NCBI GenBank assembly: GCA_009380005.1
Contig: WHSQ01000019.1
Coordinates: forward strand, 1 to 49,433
Reading direction: 5' to 3'
Length of the DNA: 49,433 nucleotides
From: Actinomycetota bacterium
GTDB lineage: Bacteria > Actinomycetota > CADDZG01 > WHSQ01
Shown: positions 1 to 8,226 of the stretch, one piece after another
How positions within the stretch are numbered: the stretch's first letter is position 1
Layout of the letters: every line of letters starts with the position of its first letter
Notes under the pieces: generated by a model
Databases searched by the model: none
What the model was told of the DNA's origin: nothing
Seen by the model: the letters and a program-made list of their open reading frames with translations, nothing else
Made by a program: the position numbers and the translations under genes

Positions 1-994
1 CTTCGGCCAGGAAGTCCTCCAGGTCCCCTCCCGGCTCCGGTTCCGCGACCGCGACTTCGACCTCGGGCTCCGCTTCGACCTCGAACTCGGATCGCGCCTC
101 GGCCTCGGCCTCAGGCTCGAGCGCGGGCTCCGCGACCTCGAGCGTCGGCTCCGGTTCCGCGACCTCCAGCGCGGGCTCCTCGAACGCGGGCTCCTCGACC
201 TCGAGCGCGGGCTCCTCGAGCGCGGGCTCCTCGACCTCGAGCGCGGGCTCTTCGACCTCGGCCTCGGCGGCCTCCGCGGCGGCGAGCGACGCCTCGTGAT
301 CGACCTCGACCAGCCCCGCCGACACCAGGCCGTACAGGATCTTCATCGTCTCGAAGTCGTCCTTGCCGATCATCCGCCCGATCTCGCCGAGCGTGCGCGA
401 CCCGTCCACCAGGACGAGCGCGCGCCATTCCTCGGGCGTGATGTTGATCTCTGCGGCTCCCTCCGGCGGGGTCTGGGCCATCGTCAGGACCGCGTGCTCG
501 CCGGGGATCTTTCGTTGGATGACTTCCAGCTCGTCGAGGCGGCGGGACGCCTCCATGATCAGGTTCTCGACGCTGACGGAGATCGGCACCTCGACCTCGA
601 GCTCGGCCCCCGTCTCCCAGGTGAACTCACCGAGGTCCCATCGGAGGAGGTCGAAGACGGCGTCCTCGATCTGCTGCGCGACGGAAGCCTCGATCTGGTC
701 GGAGGTGACCATCCCCGACTCGATCATGATGTCCCCGACGCGCCGGCCCGTCTGAGCGTGCGTGTCGAGGGCCTTGTTCAGCTGAGACTCGGTCAGGGCG
801 CGAGCACGGATCAGCTTCTGCCCGAGAGGCTCCCGCGACAGGCTCGACTCGGCGTAGTACACATCGCCCTCGCGGAAGAAGACCCGCCCCTCGCCCGCGC
901 CGCGCGACACGTCCATGCGCCCCGTCTTCTTCGCCAGCGACATCAACCTGAAGATGTCCGGCAATGTGAAATCGTCGAGCGTGCCTTTCAGCAT
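1..994 (-). CDS. DUF4388 (PATAN-type) protein, 3' end off the window
   Basis: The reading frame starts at ATG 994, with GGGAGG a few bases upstream, and stays open to the left edge, so its C-terminus is missing; about 331 residues are visible. Residues 1 to about 60 (LKGTLDDFTLPDIFRLMSLA, then KKTGRMDVSRG and a V-Y-Y-A-E strand) match the DUF4388/PATAN domain, a regulatory domain of bacterial signalling proteins. A helical region with GDIMIESGMV follows, then a region that looks like a winged helix (SRTLGEIGRMIGKDDFETMK). After residue about 255 comes a low-complexity acidic tail of E, V, P, A and L. It lies 34 bp downstream of the roadblock gene on the same strand, probably in one transcript. 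Such pairs often work with small Ras-like GTPases, but none is in the window. The family call is good; the role is inferred. Confidence 0.8.
   Translation of the reverse strand, partial: MLKGTLDDFTLPDIFRLMSLAKKTGRMDVSRGAGEGRVFFREGDVYYAESSLSREPLGQKLIRARALTESQLNKALDTHAQTGRRVGDIMIESGMVTSDQIEASVAQQIEDAVFDLLRWDLGEFTWETGAELEVEVPISVSVENLIMEASRRLDELEVIQRKIPGEHAVLTMAQTPPEGAAEINITPEEWRALVLVDGSRTLGEIGRMIGKDDFETMKILYGLVSAGLVEVDHEASLAAAEAAEAEVEEPALEVEEPALEEPALEVEEPAFEEPALEVAEPEPTLEVAEPALEPEAEAEARSEFEVEAEPEVEVAVAEPEPGGDLEDFLAE
170..241. repeat. 36-bp tandem repeat, two copies, in the DUF4388 tail
   Basis: Positions 170-205 and 206-241 are two copies of a 36-bp unit differing at one base. They encode 12-residue blocks of the type LEVEEPAxEEPA on the minus strand. 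Shorter partial copies lie on both sides (about 120-170 and 240-260). The period is a multiple of three, so the frame is kept. Confidence 0.8.
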
Positions 995-1028
995 TGCGGC
1001 CTCCCTCTAGCGCCCCGTACGGAGACTC

Positions 1029-1526
1029 CTACCCCCAACCACCCGGGACGGTTGACTCAACTTCCTGCTGCCCCGAGCTCCAAGCCTGCGCGCCCTCCGA
1101 CGGAGGCGGAACCGGCTGGGAGCCGACCGCTTCTTCTGCTTGTTCTGCTTGCGCAGGCCCGTCCATCACCTCGGCGATGGATGCCGCAATCTTGCGCATC
1201 TCGTAGAGAACGAGGCCCACCTTCGCGCCCTTCGAGGTCACCGAGACCAGGACGGCGCTCGCGCCGGCGGCCATCAGGACGACGTAGCCGTCCGCTCCCT
1301 CGACGAAGACCTGGGCCAGATCGCCCTTCTCGAGCCCGGTAGCCGCACGCTCGCCGAGGCTGATCAGCGCGGCGCTCATGGCCGCGAGGCGATCCTCCTC
1401 GACGTAGGGCGGAAGTGCCGACGCCATCGGGAGGCCGTCGGCGCTGACCACCGCCGCGGCCTCGACATCGGGAGAAACCGTGAGGAATTCATCCAGCGCG
1501 GCTGCTAATCGGTCGGCCTTGGTCAT
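1029..1526 (-). CDS. Roadblock/LC7 domain protein
   Basis: The 165-residue product has a roadblock/LC7 fold over residues 1 to about 115: an N-terminal helix, AAAVVSADGLPMAS, a central helix ending in GERAA, then the strands AQVFVEGADGYVVLMAAG and AVLVSVTSKGAKVGLVLYEM. The remaining 50 residues are low-complexity, rich in Pro, Gln and Glu. Start ATG 1526 has an excellent AAGGAGG site. Bacterial roadblock proteins of this type commonly act as partners or regulators of MglA-like small GTPases; that role is inferred here. The gene is just upstream of the DUF4388 gene, and its leader carries TGTTGAC repeats. Confidence 0.88.
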   Translation of the reverse strand: MTKADRLAAALDEFLTVSPDVEAAAVVSADGLPMASALPPYVEEDRLAAMSAALISLGERAATGLEKGDLAQVFVEGADGYVVLMAAGASAVLVSVTSKGAKVGLVLYEMRKIAASIAEVMDGPAQAEQAEEAVGSQPVPPPSEGAQAWSSGQQEVESTVPGGWG

Positions 1527-1617
1527 TGCGACCTCCTTGCGTGACGGAACGTGTGTACTAGCGAGTCTCCACCCGCATCCACGTTGTCGGCAACAAAGTG
1601 ACTGTGATTGAGCCGCA

Positions 1618-1651
1618 TGTTGACTTTGATGCTGTTGACCAGAACAGTCAA
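1618..1651. promoter_or_regulatory. TGTTGAC direct repeats with an inverted TTGAC/GTCAA pair
   Basis: TGTTGAC occurs at 1618-1624 and again at 1633-1639, 15 bp apart. The second copy forms an inverted repeat, TTGAC (1635-1639) with GTCAA (1647-1651). The cluster is in the 135-bp gap between aroE and the roadblock gene. On the minus strand 1651-1646 reads TTGACT, which could be a -35 element. I infer a promoter/operator for the roadblock operon; no regulator can be named. Confidence 0.35.
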
Positions 1652-1661
1652 GTGGGAGCCA

Positions 1662-2510
1662 TTACTGGGATTGCTTCGCTCGTGCCCTCAGGGCGTGCAG
1701 CGCGACCGCCGACATGGTCTCCAGCGGGGGGTCCTGGCCGGTCCATATGGTGAAGGAGGCCGCCGCCTGTCGCACCAGCATGCCCAGGCCCCCCCACGCC
1801 TGGGCGCCCCCGGCACGAGCCCGGGCCAGCAGCGGCGTCTGGGGGGGCCAGTACACCAGGTCGACGACCGCCTGTCCGGCCGCGAACGCCGCCCCGGGGG
1901 CCGCGTCCTCCCCGTCCATCCCGAGCGGGGTGCAGTTGACGATCAGGTCGGAGTCCGAACAAGCATCCGGGATGCCTCCGACGCCCACCGCCCTGAACCG
2001 GCCGGCGCCGGCGAGGGGGGCCAAGCTCCCCGCCTTTATCTCGTCACGCGCGGCGATGGTGATCTCCACCGCCCCCAGATCGGAGACCGCTCGCACCACC
2101 GCTCGCGCCGCTCCGCCGGCTCCCAGGATGGTCACCGTCCGTCCCGCGACGTCCAGCCCCGCGTCGCCCTGGAGGAACTCGGCGAAACCGTCCACGTCGG
2201 TGTTGTGTCCGATCAGCCGGTCGCCCACCCGCTGGATGGTGTTCACGGAACCGATGGCCCGGGCATCTCCCGAAAGGTCGTCCAGATGCTCCAGGACGAT
2301 CTCCTTATGAGGCATCGTGACGCTGGCTCCCATGGCCCCGAGCGCGCGCAACCCCGCGACGGCGTCGGAGAGCCTCGCCGGCGGCACGGGGAACGCCAGG
2401 TAGACCCAATCGATCCCCCTGATCCTCAACGCCGCGTTGTGGATGGCGGGAGACAGCGTGAACGTCAGTGGCCACCCGAGGACGCCGGCGAAGCCGCCGG
2501 TGGGGCTCAT
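1662..2510 (-). CDS. aroE: Shikimate dehydrogenase
   Basis: It reduces 3-dehydroshikimate to shikimate with NADPH in aromatic amino-acid synthesis. The 282 residues match the family's usual length. The shikimate-binding SPAIHN motif is at residues 20-25, the catalytic lysine is K69 in VTMPHKE, and its partner aspartate is D105 in NTDVDGF. The nucleotide-binding loop GAGGAARAV is near residue 130, and GMLVRQAAASF near the C-terminus carries the conserved Gln. ATG 2510 overlaps the mltG stop (ATGA), so it is translationally coupled to mltG. It is the last gene of the alaS-ruvX-mltG-aroE run. Confidence 0.96.
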   Translation of the reverse strand: MSPTGGFAGVLGWPLTFTLSPAIHNAALRIRGIDWVYLAFPVPPARLSDAVAGLRALGAMGASVTMPHKEIVLEHLDDLSGDARAIGSVNTIQRVGDRLIGHNTDVDGFAEFLQGDAGLDVAGRTVTILGAGGAARAVVRAVSDLGAVEITIAARDEIKAGSLAPLAGAGRFRAVGVGGIPDACSDSDLIVNCTPLGMDGEDAAPGAAFAAGQAVVDLVYWPPQTPLLARARAGGAQAWGGLGMLVRQAAASFTIWTGQDPPLETMSAVALHALRARAKQSQ

Positions 2511-3547
2511 GTCTGATCACACCCGAGGGCCTCGTAACGAGCCTTGTTCTGCACGAACTCGTCGTAAGACTCGCTGAACGCGTGATGACCCTCGCAGTCC
2601 TTTAGCACGTAATAGAGCCACCCACCGTCCGCCGGATTGAGGGCGGCTTCCAGCGCCGCCGCGCCCGAAGCTCCGATGGGGGTAGGCGGCAGGCCGGGGA
2701 ACTTGCGCGTGTTGTACGGCGAATCGATCTCGAGATCGCTGCGGGTTAGACCCAGCTTGTGATCCTGGATCGCATAGTTGACGGTGGCATCTATGCCCAG
2801 TGCCATCCCTTCTTCCAGCCGGTTGTAGATCACGCGCGCGACCATCGCCCTTTCCTCGTCGACCTTCGCTTCGGCTTCGATCATGGAAGCGATGATGATC
2901 GCTTCATAGGGAGTCACGCCGAGCGCTTCGGCGGCGGAGAAGTCGAGCCCGTCCACCTCCTTCTCGAACTCGGTCGCCAGTCTCTGCGCCACGGTGCGAG
3001 CCGTATCTCGCTCTATGACTTGATACGTGGACGGATAGAGCAAGCCCTCCAGGGTGTCCACGTCCTCCGGCAGGTACTTCGAAGGGATGCGCGCGTTCTG
3101 AACGAGTTTCAGGAACCGCTTCTCCGGGATGTGCGTCTCTCTCGCCAGGATCCGAGCGAAGTCGGTTAGCCAGATCCCCTCCGGGAACGTGACCGTGACG
3201 AACTCGACCACGGGTCCCTCGGCGAGGGCCGCCAGCGCGTCCTCGACGTTGAGTCCCGTCGGTATCTCGTAGCGACCGGCCTGGATGTTGATATCGCGGT
3301 CGTCGAGGTAGAGCTTGATGCGGAGGCCCATCGCCGACTCGATGATTCCCGCCTCCTCCAGCAGCCGGCCGACCTCCGCGGCGGACGCGCCCTTGGGTAT
3401 CTCCAGCTCTACCTTCTTTCCGGGATGACTCTGACCGTAGACGCCCACCGACCTCAGGTACACGGATGCCGCGGCGAGACCGCCGGCGGCCAGGATCCCG
3501 AGTACGACCAGGAGGGCCACGACCTTCCCCCGGCGCGTCAGCTTCAT
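2507..3547 (-). CDS. mltG: Endolytic transglycosylase MltG (YceG-like)
   Basis: MltG is a membrane-anchored lytic transglycosylase that cuts nascent peptidoglycan strands and sets glycan length. The 346-residue protein has a short basic cytoplasmic N-terminus, one membrane helix (about residues 8-28), a LysM-like region and the YceG catalytic domain. The catalytic glutamate is probably E224 in ASMIEAEAK, followed by VARVIYNRL; the later block SPYNTRKFPGLPPTPI is typical. The frame stays open further upstream, but that part lies over ruvX; ATG 3547 overlaps the ruvX stop by ATGA and gives a normal N-terminus. Confidence 0.95.
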   Translation of the reverse strand: MKLTRRGKVVALLVVLGILAAGGLAAASVYLRSVGVYGQSHPGKKVELEIPKGASAAEVGRLLEEAGIIESAMGLRIKLYLDDRDINIQAGRYEIPTGLNVEDALAALAEGPVVEFVTVTFPEGIWLTDFARILARETHIPEKRFLKLVQNARIPSKYLPEDVDTLEGLLYPSTYQVIERDTARTVAQRLATEFEKEVDGLDFSAAEALGVTPYEAIIIASMIEAEAKVDEERAMVARVIYNRLEEGMALGIDATVNYAIQDHKLGLTRSDLEIDSPYNTRKFPGLPPTPIGASGAAALEAALNPADGGWLYYVLKDCEGHHAFSESYDEFVQNKARYEALGCDQT

Positions 3548-3948
3548 GCGTTCGCGTCCAGGTAGCTCTGCAACATGACCTGAGCGGCGACCGCGTCCCG
3601 CACCGACCGCCGGCCCTTCGCCCTGGCACCGGCGGCCCGCAAGCCCTGCTCTGCGATGACGGTCGTAAGTCGTTCGTCCCACTCTTCGACCGGGACCGTC
3701 AGTTCCTCGCGCAGAGCGTCGACCAACCTGGCGCTGTTCTCGACGGCCGAGCCCGTCTCCCCGGACAGATGAAGCGGGCGTCCGACGACGACGCGCTCCG
3801 CCGAGTGCTCTTCCACGAGAAGCGCGATGCGCGGGACGGGATCCTGTGCATCGACGTCGATGACCTCGAGGGGTCGAGCGAACCGGGTCTCCATGTCGGC
3901 GATGGCGACGCCGATCCGCACCGCTCCGGGGTCTATGCCGATGATCAA
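3544..3948 (-). CDS. ruvX: RuvX/YqgF family RNase H-fold nuclease
   Basis: This 134-residue protein has the RNase H-like YqgF fold: GIDPGAVRIGVA at the N-terminus with D6, VVVGRPLHLSGETG at 53-66, DERLTT at 91-96, and an aspartate (D119) in VRDAVAA near the C-terminus. The family has been linked to Holliday-junction resolution and, in E. coli, to 16S rRNA 5' processing; which role applies here cannot be read from sequence. It overlaps alaS upstream and mltG downstream by 4 bp each, the order usual in actinobacteria. Confidence 0.94.
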   Translation of the reverse strand: MIIGIDPGAVRIGVAIADMETRFARPLEVIDVDAQDPVPRIALLVEEHSAERVVVGRPLHLSGETGSAVENSARLVDALREELTVPVEEWDERLTTVIAEQGLRAAGARAKGRRSVRDAVAAQVMLQSYLDANA

Positions 3949-6575
3949 CTTCGGAGCGCCGAACGAGCTGCCTGCGCAGCCGCTTCGATCGCCTGCTCGA
4001 TCTTGTCTGCGGACGGTCCGCCGGAGATCGCGAGCTCCGGTTTGCCGCCCGCTCCCCCACCCAGCAGCCGTGCGCCCGGGGCCAGGATGTCGCGGGCCGA
4101 GACGCCGCGTTCGACGAGGTCCTTAGTCACCGCCCCGACGAGGTTCGCTCTCCCCTCTCCGGCCGCGCCGAGGACGATAACGGCGGAACCCAATCTGCCC
4201 TTCAGGGATTGCGCCAACGAGCGCAGGCCGTCGACGCCCAGGTCGCGGCGCGCGACGACGAGGCGCGTGCCGTCCACGTCGACCGCAGATCCCACGAGTT
4301 CGTCGGCATCGGATTCCGCGGAACTCCGCTCGACGGCGGCCAGGCGCTTCTCCATGTCCTTCTGGGTCGCGAGCAGTCGTTCCACCTTCCCGGCGACCTC
4401 ATCCGGGCCGGCCTTCAGCAACTCGGCCGTGCGCTGCAGCTCGGCGGTTCGCCGGGCGAGGAACGAGATCCCCTCACTGCCCACCAGCGCCTCGACACGC
4501 CGGAGGTTGGCGCCGATCGACCCCTCCGCGGTCACGACCACGACGCCGATCTGGCTCGTATGCGGGACGTGGGTACCGCCACACAGTTCCTTCGAATACT
4601 CACCCACTTCGACCACTCGCACGAAGTCGCCGTACTTCTCTCCGAAGATCGCCATCGCTCCGATCGATCTCGCGTAATCGAAGCTCGTCTCGAAGGCCCG
4701 TACGGAGTCATCGACCAGGACCTTGTCCTGCAGCTCTTCGCCGATCGCGGCGACGCCCTCGTCGCCGAGCGGCTCGTAATGGTGGAAGTCGAAGCGCAAC
4801 CGGCCGGGCTCTACGAGTGAGCCGGCCTGCGTCGCGTGTTCACCGACACGATCCCGCAACGCCCAGTGGAGGATGTGCGTCGCCGTGTGGGCACGCTGCG
4901 CCCCGGTTCTCCAGCCGGGATCCACCGTCAGGGTCACCTCGTCGCCGATCTTCAGGTCCCCGCGCGTGACGGTCGCGACGTGCCCGATCAGGCCCGCCGC
5001 CAGCCGGCGGGTGTCTTTCACCTCGGCGACGCCGTCGGGCCCCTCGATCATGCCGCGGTCCCCCACCTGGCCCCCGCCCTCGGCGTAGAAGACGGTCCGG
5101 TCCAGCACCAGATCGACGATCTGGCCCTCGGACGCCACCGGTTCGGACCTTCCACCCGCCGCGATGCCGAGCACGGTGGCGGTCGTCGTGAGGTGCTCGT
5201 AGCCGATGAACTCGGTGGTCCCGCGCTCCTCCAGGACAGAACCCAGTACTTCCGCCGATGGATCCTCGACGTCGCCTTTGCGCGCGGCCCGGGCCCGCGT
5301 CCGCTGCGCGTCCATTTGGCGCTCGAAGTCCGCTTGGTCGACGCTGAGGCCAGATTCGGACGCGACGTCGCGCGTGATGTCGATCGGGAAACCGAAAGTG
5401 TCATGCAGCCGGAAAGCGACGTCGCCGGGAAGCTCTCCGGCCCCGGCTTCGGTCGCCTTCACGATCTCCGAGTTGAGGAGGGAAAGGCCCTGCTTCAAGG
5501 TCTGGTCGAAGCGTTCCTCCTCGCGTGCTGCGACGTCGACGATGAAGTCTCGCCGCGTCTTGAGCTCCGGGTAAGCGTCGCTCATGAGCTCGACGGTCGT
5601 GTCGATGAGCTCCGGAAGGATCGGCTGCTCGCGCCCGAGCAAGCGCGCCTCCCGGATCGTTCTCCTCATGACGCGTCGCAGGACGTAACCTCGCTTCTCG
5701 TTGGACGGCAACACGCCGTCCGCGATCAGGAACGCGATCCCGCGCCCATGGTCGGCCAAGATGCGAAGAGCCATATCGCTGCGATCGTCGTCGCCGTAGG
5801 CGGTCTCGGTCAGCTCCGACGCCCGCTCCACCAGCGCGCCGATCGTGTCCGTCTCGTAGATGGAGCCCGCCTCCTGAAGGACGAAGGCCAGCCGTTCGAC
5901 TCCGGCGCCCGTATCGATGTTCTTCTTGGGTAGGTCCCCGATCGGCTCGATCGAGGCGTTGCACTCGTTCTCGATGAAGACCAGGTTCCAGATCTCCAGG
6001 TAGCGATCCTCGTTGCCTTCAGGCCCTTGATCCGATGCGGGACCGTACTCCTCGCCCAGGTCCACGAAGATCTCGGAGCAGGGTCCACAGGGACGGTTCG
6101 CGCCCATCGACCAGAAGTTGTCCTTGCGGCCGCGGCGAACGATCCGGTTGGGACGCACCCCAACCGAATCCGCCCAGATCCCGTATGCCTCGTCGTCGGT
6201 CAGGTAGACGGTCGCCCAGAGCCGCTCGGGATCCAACCCATAGCTCTCGGTCACCAGCTCCCAGGCCCACGAGGCCGCCGCTTCCTTGAAGTAGTCCCCG
6301 AACGAGAAGTTGCCCAGCATCTCGAAGAACGTGAGATGGCGGGTCGTCTTTCCGACCTCGTCGATGTCGGGCGTGCGGAAGCACTTCTGGATGCTCATCG
6401 CCCGCTCGTACGGAGGCGTCTGCTCCCCCGTGAAGTAGGGCACGAACTGGTTCATCCCGGCGTTGGCCAGCAGCAGGGACGGATCGTTCGACACCAGCGA
6501 CGAGGAGGGGACGCGCGCGTGCCCGCGCTCCTCGAAGAACGTGAAGAACCGCTCTCGGATCGTGTTGGAATCCAT
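3945..6575 (-). CDS. alaS: Alanyl-tRNA synthetase
   Basis: It charges tRNA-Ala and edits mischarged Ser or Gly. The 876 residues cover the class II catalytic core from the N-terminus (IRERFFTFFEERGHARVPSS, KCFRTPDIDEVG, FFEMLGNFSFGDYFK), the tRNA-recognition region, an editing domain with the zinc motif HTATHILH and ELCGGTHV, and a C-terminal DHHA1 domain ending in GGGAGGKPELAISGG. ATG 6575 is the natural family start. It is the first gene of the coupled run alaS-ruvX-mltG-aroE, with a 55-bp gap from the small gene upstream. No T-box leader is present. Confidence 0.97.
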   Translation of the reverse strand: MDSNTIRERFFTFFEERGHARVPSSSLVSNDPSLLLANAGMNQFVPYFTGEQTPPYERAMSIQKCFRTPDIDEVGKTTRHLTFFEMLGNFSFGDYFKEAAASWAWELVTESYGLDPERLWATVYLTDDEAYGIWADSVGVRPNRIVRRGRKDNFWSMGANRPCGPCSEIFVDLGEEYGPASDQGPEGNEDRYLEIWNLVFIENECNASIEPIGDLPKKNIDTGAGVERLAFVLQEAGSIYETDTIGALVERASELTETAYGDDDRSDMALRILADHGRGIAFLIADGVLPSNEKRGYVLRRVMRRTIREARLLGREQPILPELIDTTVELMSDAYPELKTRRDFIVDVAAREEERFDQTLKQGLSLLNSEIVKATEAGAGELPGDVAFRLHDTFGFPIDITRDVASESGLSVDQADFERQMDAQRTRARAARKGDVEDPSAEVLGSVLEERGTTEFIGYEHLTTTATVLGIAAGGRSEPVASEGQIVDLVLDRTVFYAEGGGQVGDRGMIEGPDGVAEVKDTRRLAAGLIGHVATVTRGDLKIGDEVTLTVDPGWRTGAQRAHTATHILHWALRDRVGEHATQAGSLVEPGRLRFDFHHYEPLGDEGVAAIGEELQDKVLVDDSVRAFETSFDYARSIGAMAIFGEKYGDFVRVVEVGEYSKELCGGTHVPHTSQIGVVVVTAEGSIGANLRRVEALVGSEGISFLARRTAELQRTAELLKAGPDEVAGKVERLLATQKDMEKRLAAVERSSAESDADELVGSAVDVDGTRLVVARRDLGVDGLRSLAQSLKGRLGSAVIVLGAAGEGRANLVGAVTKDLVERGVSARDILAPGARLLGGGAGGKPELAISGGPSADKIEQAIEAAAQAARSALRS

Positions 6576-6630
6576 GGGTGGAGAGGCTACCTTTCGAGAG
6601 GCGGAACCTCTCTCGGACGGGGAACGAACG

Positions 6631-6798
6631 TCAGCGCGCCGGGGTCCCCTGCTTCTGCTCCAGCTTGGAGTTGACCGTGTCCAACAGCTTGGCCGTAACG
6701 TTGGAGGGCCGGATCCGATCGCGCACCTTGTCCAGCATGCGATCCGCCTCGAGGGCGCCCACCGCGCCTACAGCCACCCAGAACAGAGATCCGATCAT
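6631..6798 (-). CDS. Small single-span membrane protein (55 aa) coupled to rarA
   Basis: ATG 6798 overlaps the rarA stop codon (ATGA), and the frame runs 55 codons to TGA 6631. The product opens with a hydrophobic stretch, MIGSLFWVAVGAVGALEADR, followed by a basic amphipathic tail (DKVRDRIRPSNVTAKLLD) and a polar end. Streptomyces and relatives often carry a short FW-containing membrane protein (the DUF6167 type) next to alaS; this could be a reduced member, but the match rests on position and pattern only. The exact 4-bp overlap and sensible composition support a real gene. Confidence 0.6.
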   Translation of the reverse strand: MIGSLFWVAVGAVGALEADRMLDKVRDRIRPSNVTAKLLDTVNSKLEQKQGTPAR

Positions 6799-8123
6799 GG
6801 CTCGACCCTACCTTCCTCCGAAGCCTCCCGCTTGATGCGCCGTAGCCGGTCGGCGAGCTCCTTCTCCCGACCCGCTATCGGCGTGAAGTAGCTGCGGTCG
6901 GCCACCTCTTCGGGGAGATAGCTCTGATCCACCCACCCGCCGTGCGCGTGGGGGTATTGGTAGCCCCGTCCCGCCCCCGTGGATCGAGAGGCGGGGGAAT
7001 GTGAGTCCCGGACGTGGCCCGGCACGGGAAGGGGCCCATCGGTCTTGACGTCTTCCTCGGCCTTCCAGATCGCCGTGGCGCTTGCGTTCGACTTGGCGGC
7101 GAGGGCCAGGTAGCTCGCTGCCTGTGACAGGTTGAGTTTCGCTTCGGGCAAGCCGACGAATTCGAGCGCATGGTGAGCGGCAACGGCCACCTGGAGCGCG
7201 ATCGGATCGGCGTTGCCGACGTCCTCGCTCGCGAAGATCACCATGCGGCGGGCGATGAACCTGGGATCCTCACCGGCGTCGAGCATCCGAGCCATCCAAT
7301 ACACCGCCGCGTCTGGGTCCGACCCCCGCATCGACTTGATGAAGGCCGAGATCACGTCGTAGTGCCAGTCGCCTCCCTTGTCGTAGGGCAAGGCGCGCCG
7401 CTGGAGGGCTTCCTCGGCCGTGGCGAGGTCGATCCTGCCGGAGCCGGCCGCCATCAAGGCCGCGGCCTCCAACGCGTTCAGAGCCGAGCGCGCGTCTCCT
7501 CCCGCACCCCGCGCGAGGTGTTCGAGAGCCTCGTCGTCTATGTCGAGTTTCAGGGAGCCGATCCCCCGCTGCTCGTCGGCGAGAGCGCCCCGCAGGATCG
7601 CGCTCACCGCATCGACATCGAGTGCTTCGAGCCGGAACAGGAGGCTCCGGGACATCAGCGGCGAGTTGATCTCGAAAGACGGGTTCTCGGTCGTCGCTCC
7701 CACCAGCACGATCCAACCGTTCTCGACCGCCGGGAGGAGCGCGTCCTGTTGAGCCTTGTTGAAACGATGGATCTCGTCCAGGAAGAGGACGGTCCTGTGC
7801 CCCTGCTGAGCGAGGCGCTCCCTGGCCGCGGCGATCTGTTTGCGTACGTCCGCGACGCCGGCCGACACCGCCGACATGGGCTCGAGATGTGCCTCGGTTG
7901 CTCCCGCGACGACGTGAGCCAGGGTGGTCTTGCCCGAGCCCGCCGGACCCCACAGCACGATCGAAGAGAGGTCCCCGGACTCGATCAACGCTCGGAGCGC
8001 ACGTCCCTCACCGAGGATGTGGTCCTGACCGACGATCTCGTCGACCGTCCGCGGGCGCATCCGAGCCGCCAGCGGGGCGTACTCGTCGAACCGCGCCTCC
8101 AGGGAGTGGTCGAACAGGTCCAT
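6795..8123 (-). CDS. rarA: Replication-associated recombination protein A (AAA+ ATPase)
   Basis: RarA (MgsA, WRNIP1 family) is a clamp-loader-like ATPase acting at stalled forks. Visible motifs are Walker A GPAGSGKTTLAHVVA, Walker B FLDEIHRFNKAQQDALLP, sensor 1 LVGATTENPSF, and the family-specific C-terminal block YDKGGDWHYDVISAFIKSMRG and YPHAHGGW. Start ATG 8123 gives MDLFDHSLEARF and 442 residues, the usual length. The frame extends to 8213, but that Pro/Gly/Ala-rich 30-residue extension looks non-coding. No strong ribosome site is seen at either start. Confidence 0.95.
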   Translation of the reverse strand: MDLFDHSLEARFDEYAPLAARMRPRTVDEIVGQDHILGEGRALRALIESGDLSSIVLWGPAGSGKTTLAHVVAGATEAHLEPMSAVSAGVADVRKQIAAARERLAQQGHRTVLFLDEIHRFNKAQQDALLPAVENGWIVLVGATTENPSFEINSPLMSRSLLFRLEALDVDAVSAILRGALADEQRGIGSLKLDIDDEALEHLARGAGGDARSALNALEAAALMAAGSGRIDLATAEEALQRRALPYDKGGDWHYDVISAFIKSMRGSDPDAAVYWMARMLDAGEDPRFIARRMVIFASEDVGNADPIALQVAVAAHHALEFVGLPEAKLNLSQAASYLALAAKSNASATAIWKAEEDVKTDGPLPVPGHVRDSHSPASRSTGAGRGYQYPHAHGGWVDQSYLPEEVADRSYFTPIAGREKELADRLRRIKREASEEGRVEP

Positions 8124-8226
8124 CGAGACATGGTCGCACGGCGCCGTCGGGGCCTCGTCTCGATCTCCAGGGGCGAGGCCGGGCCCTGGTACCTCCCTCG
8201 CGCCATGCGGCACGGATGTGCCACGC

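Noticed and set aside
120-290. Repeats at the left edge considered as a CRISPR array
   Set aside because: The units are contiguous with no unique spacers and encode a peptide repeat in frame.
111-428. 105-codon minus-strand open frame at the left edge
   Set aside because: Arg/Gly/Ala-only composition; the other minus-strand frame encodes the DUF4388 protein over the same bases.
3548-4060. N-terminal extension of mltG
   Set aside because: The extension overlaps ruvX and the end of alaS, is Arg-rich and non-hydrophobic; the internal ATG at 3547 gives the normal signal anchor and an ATGA overlap.
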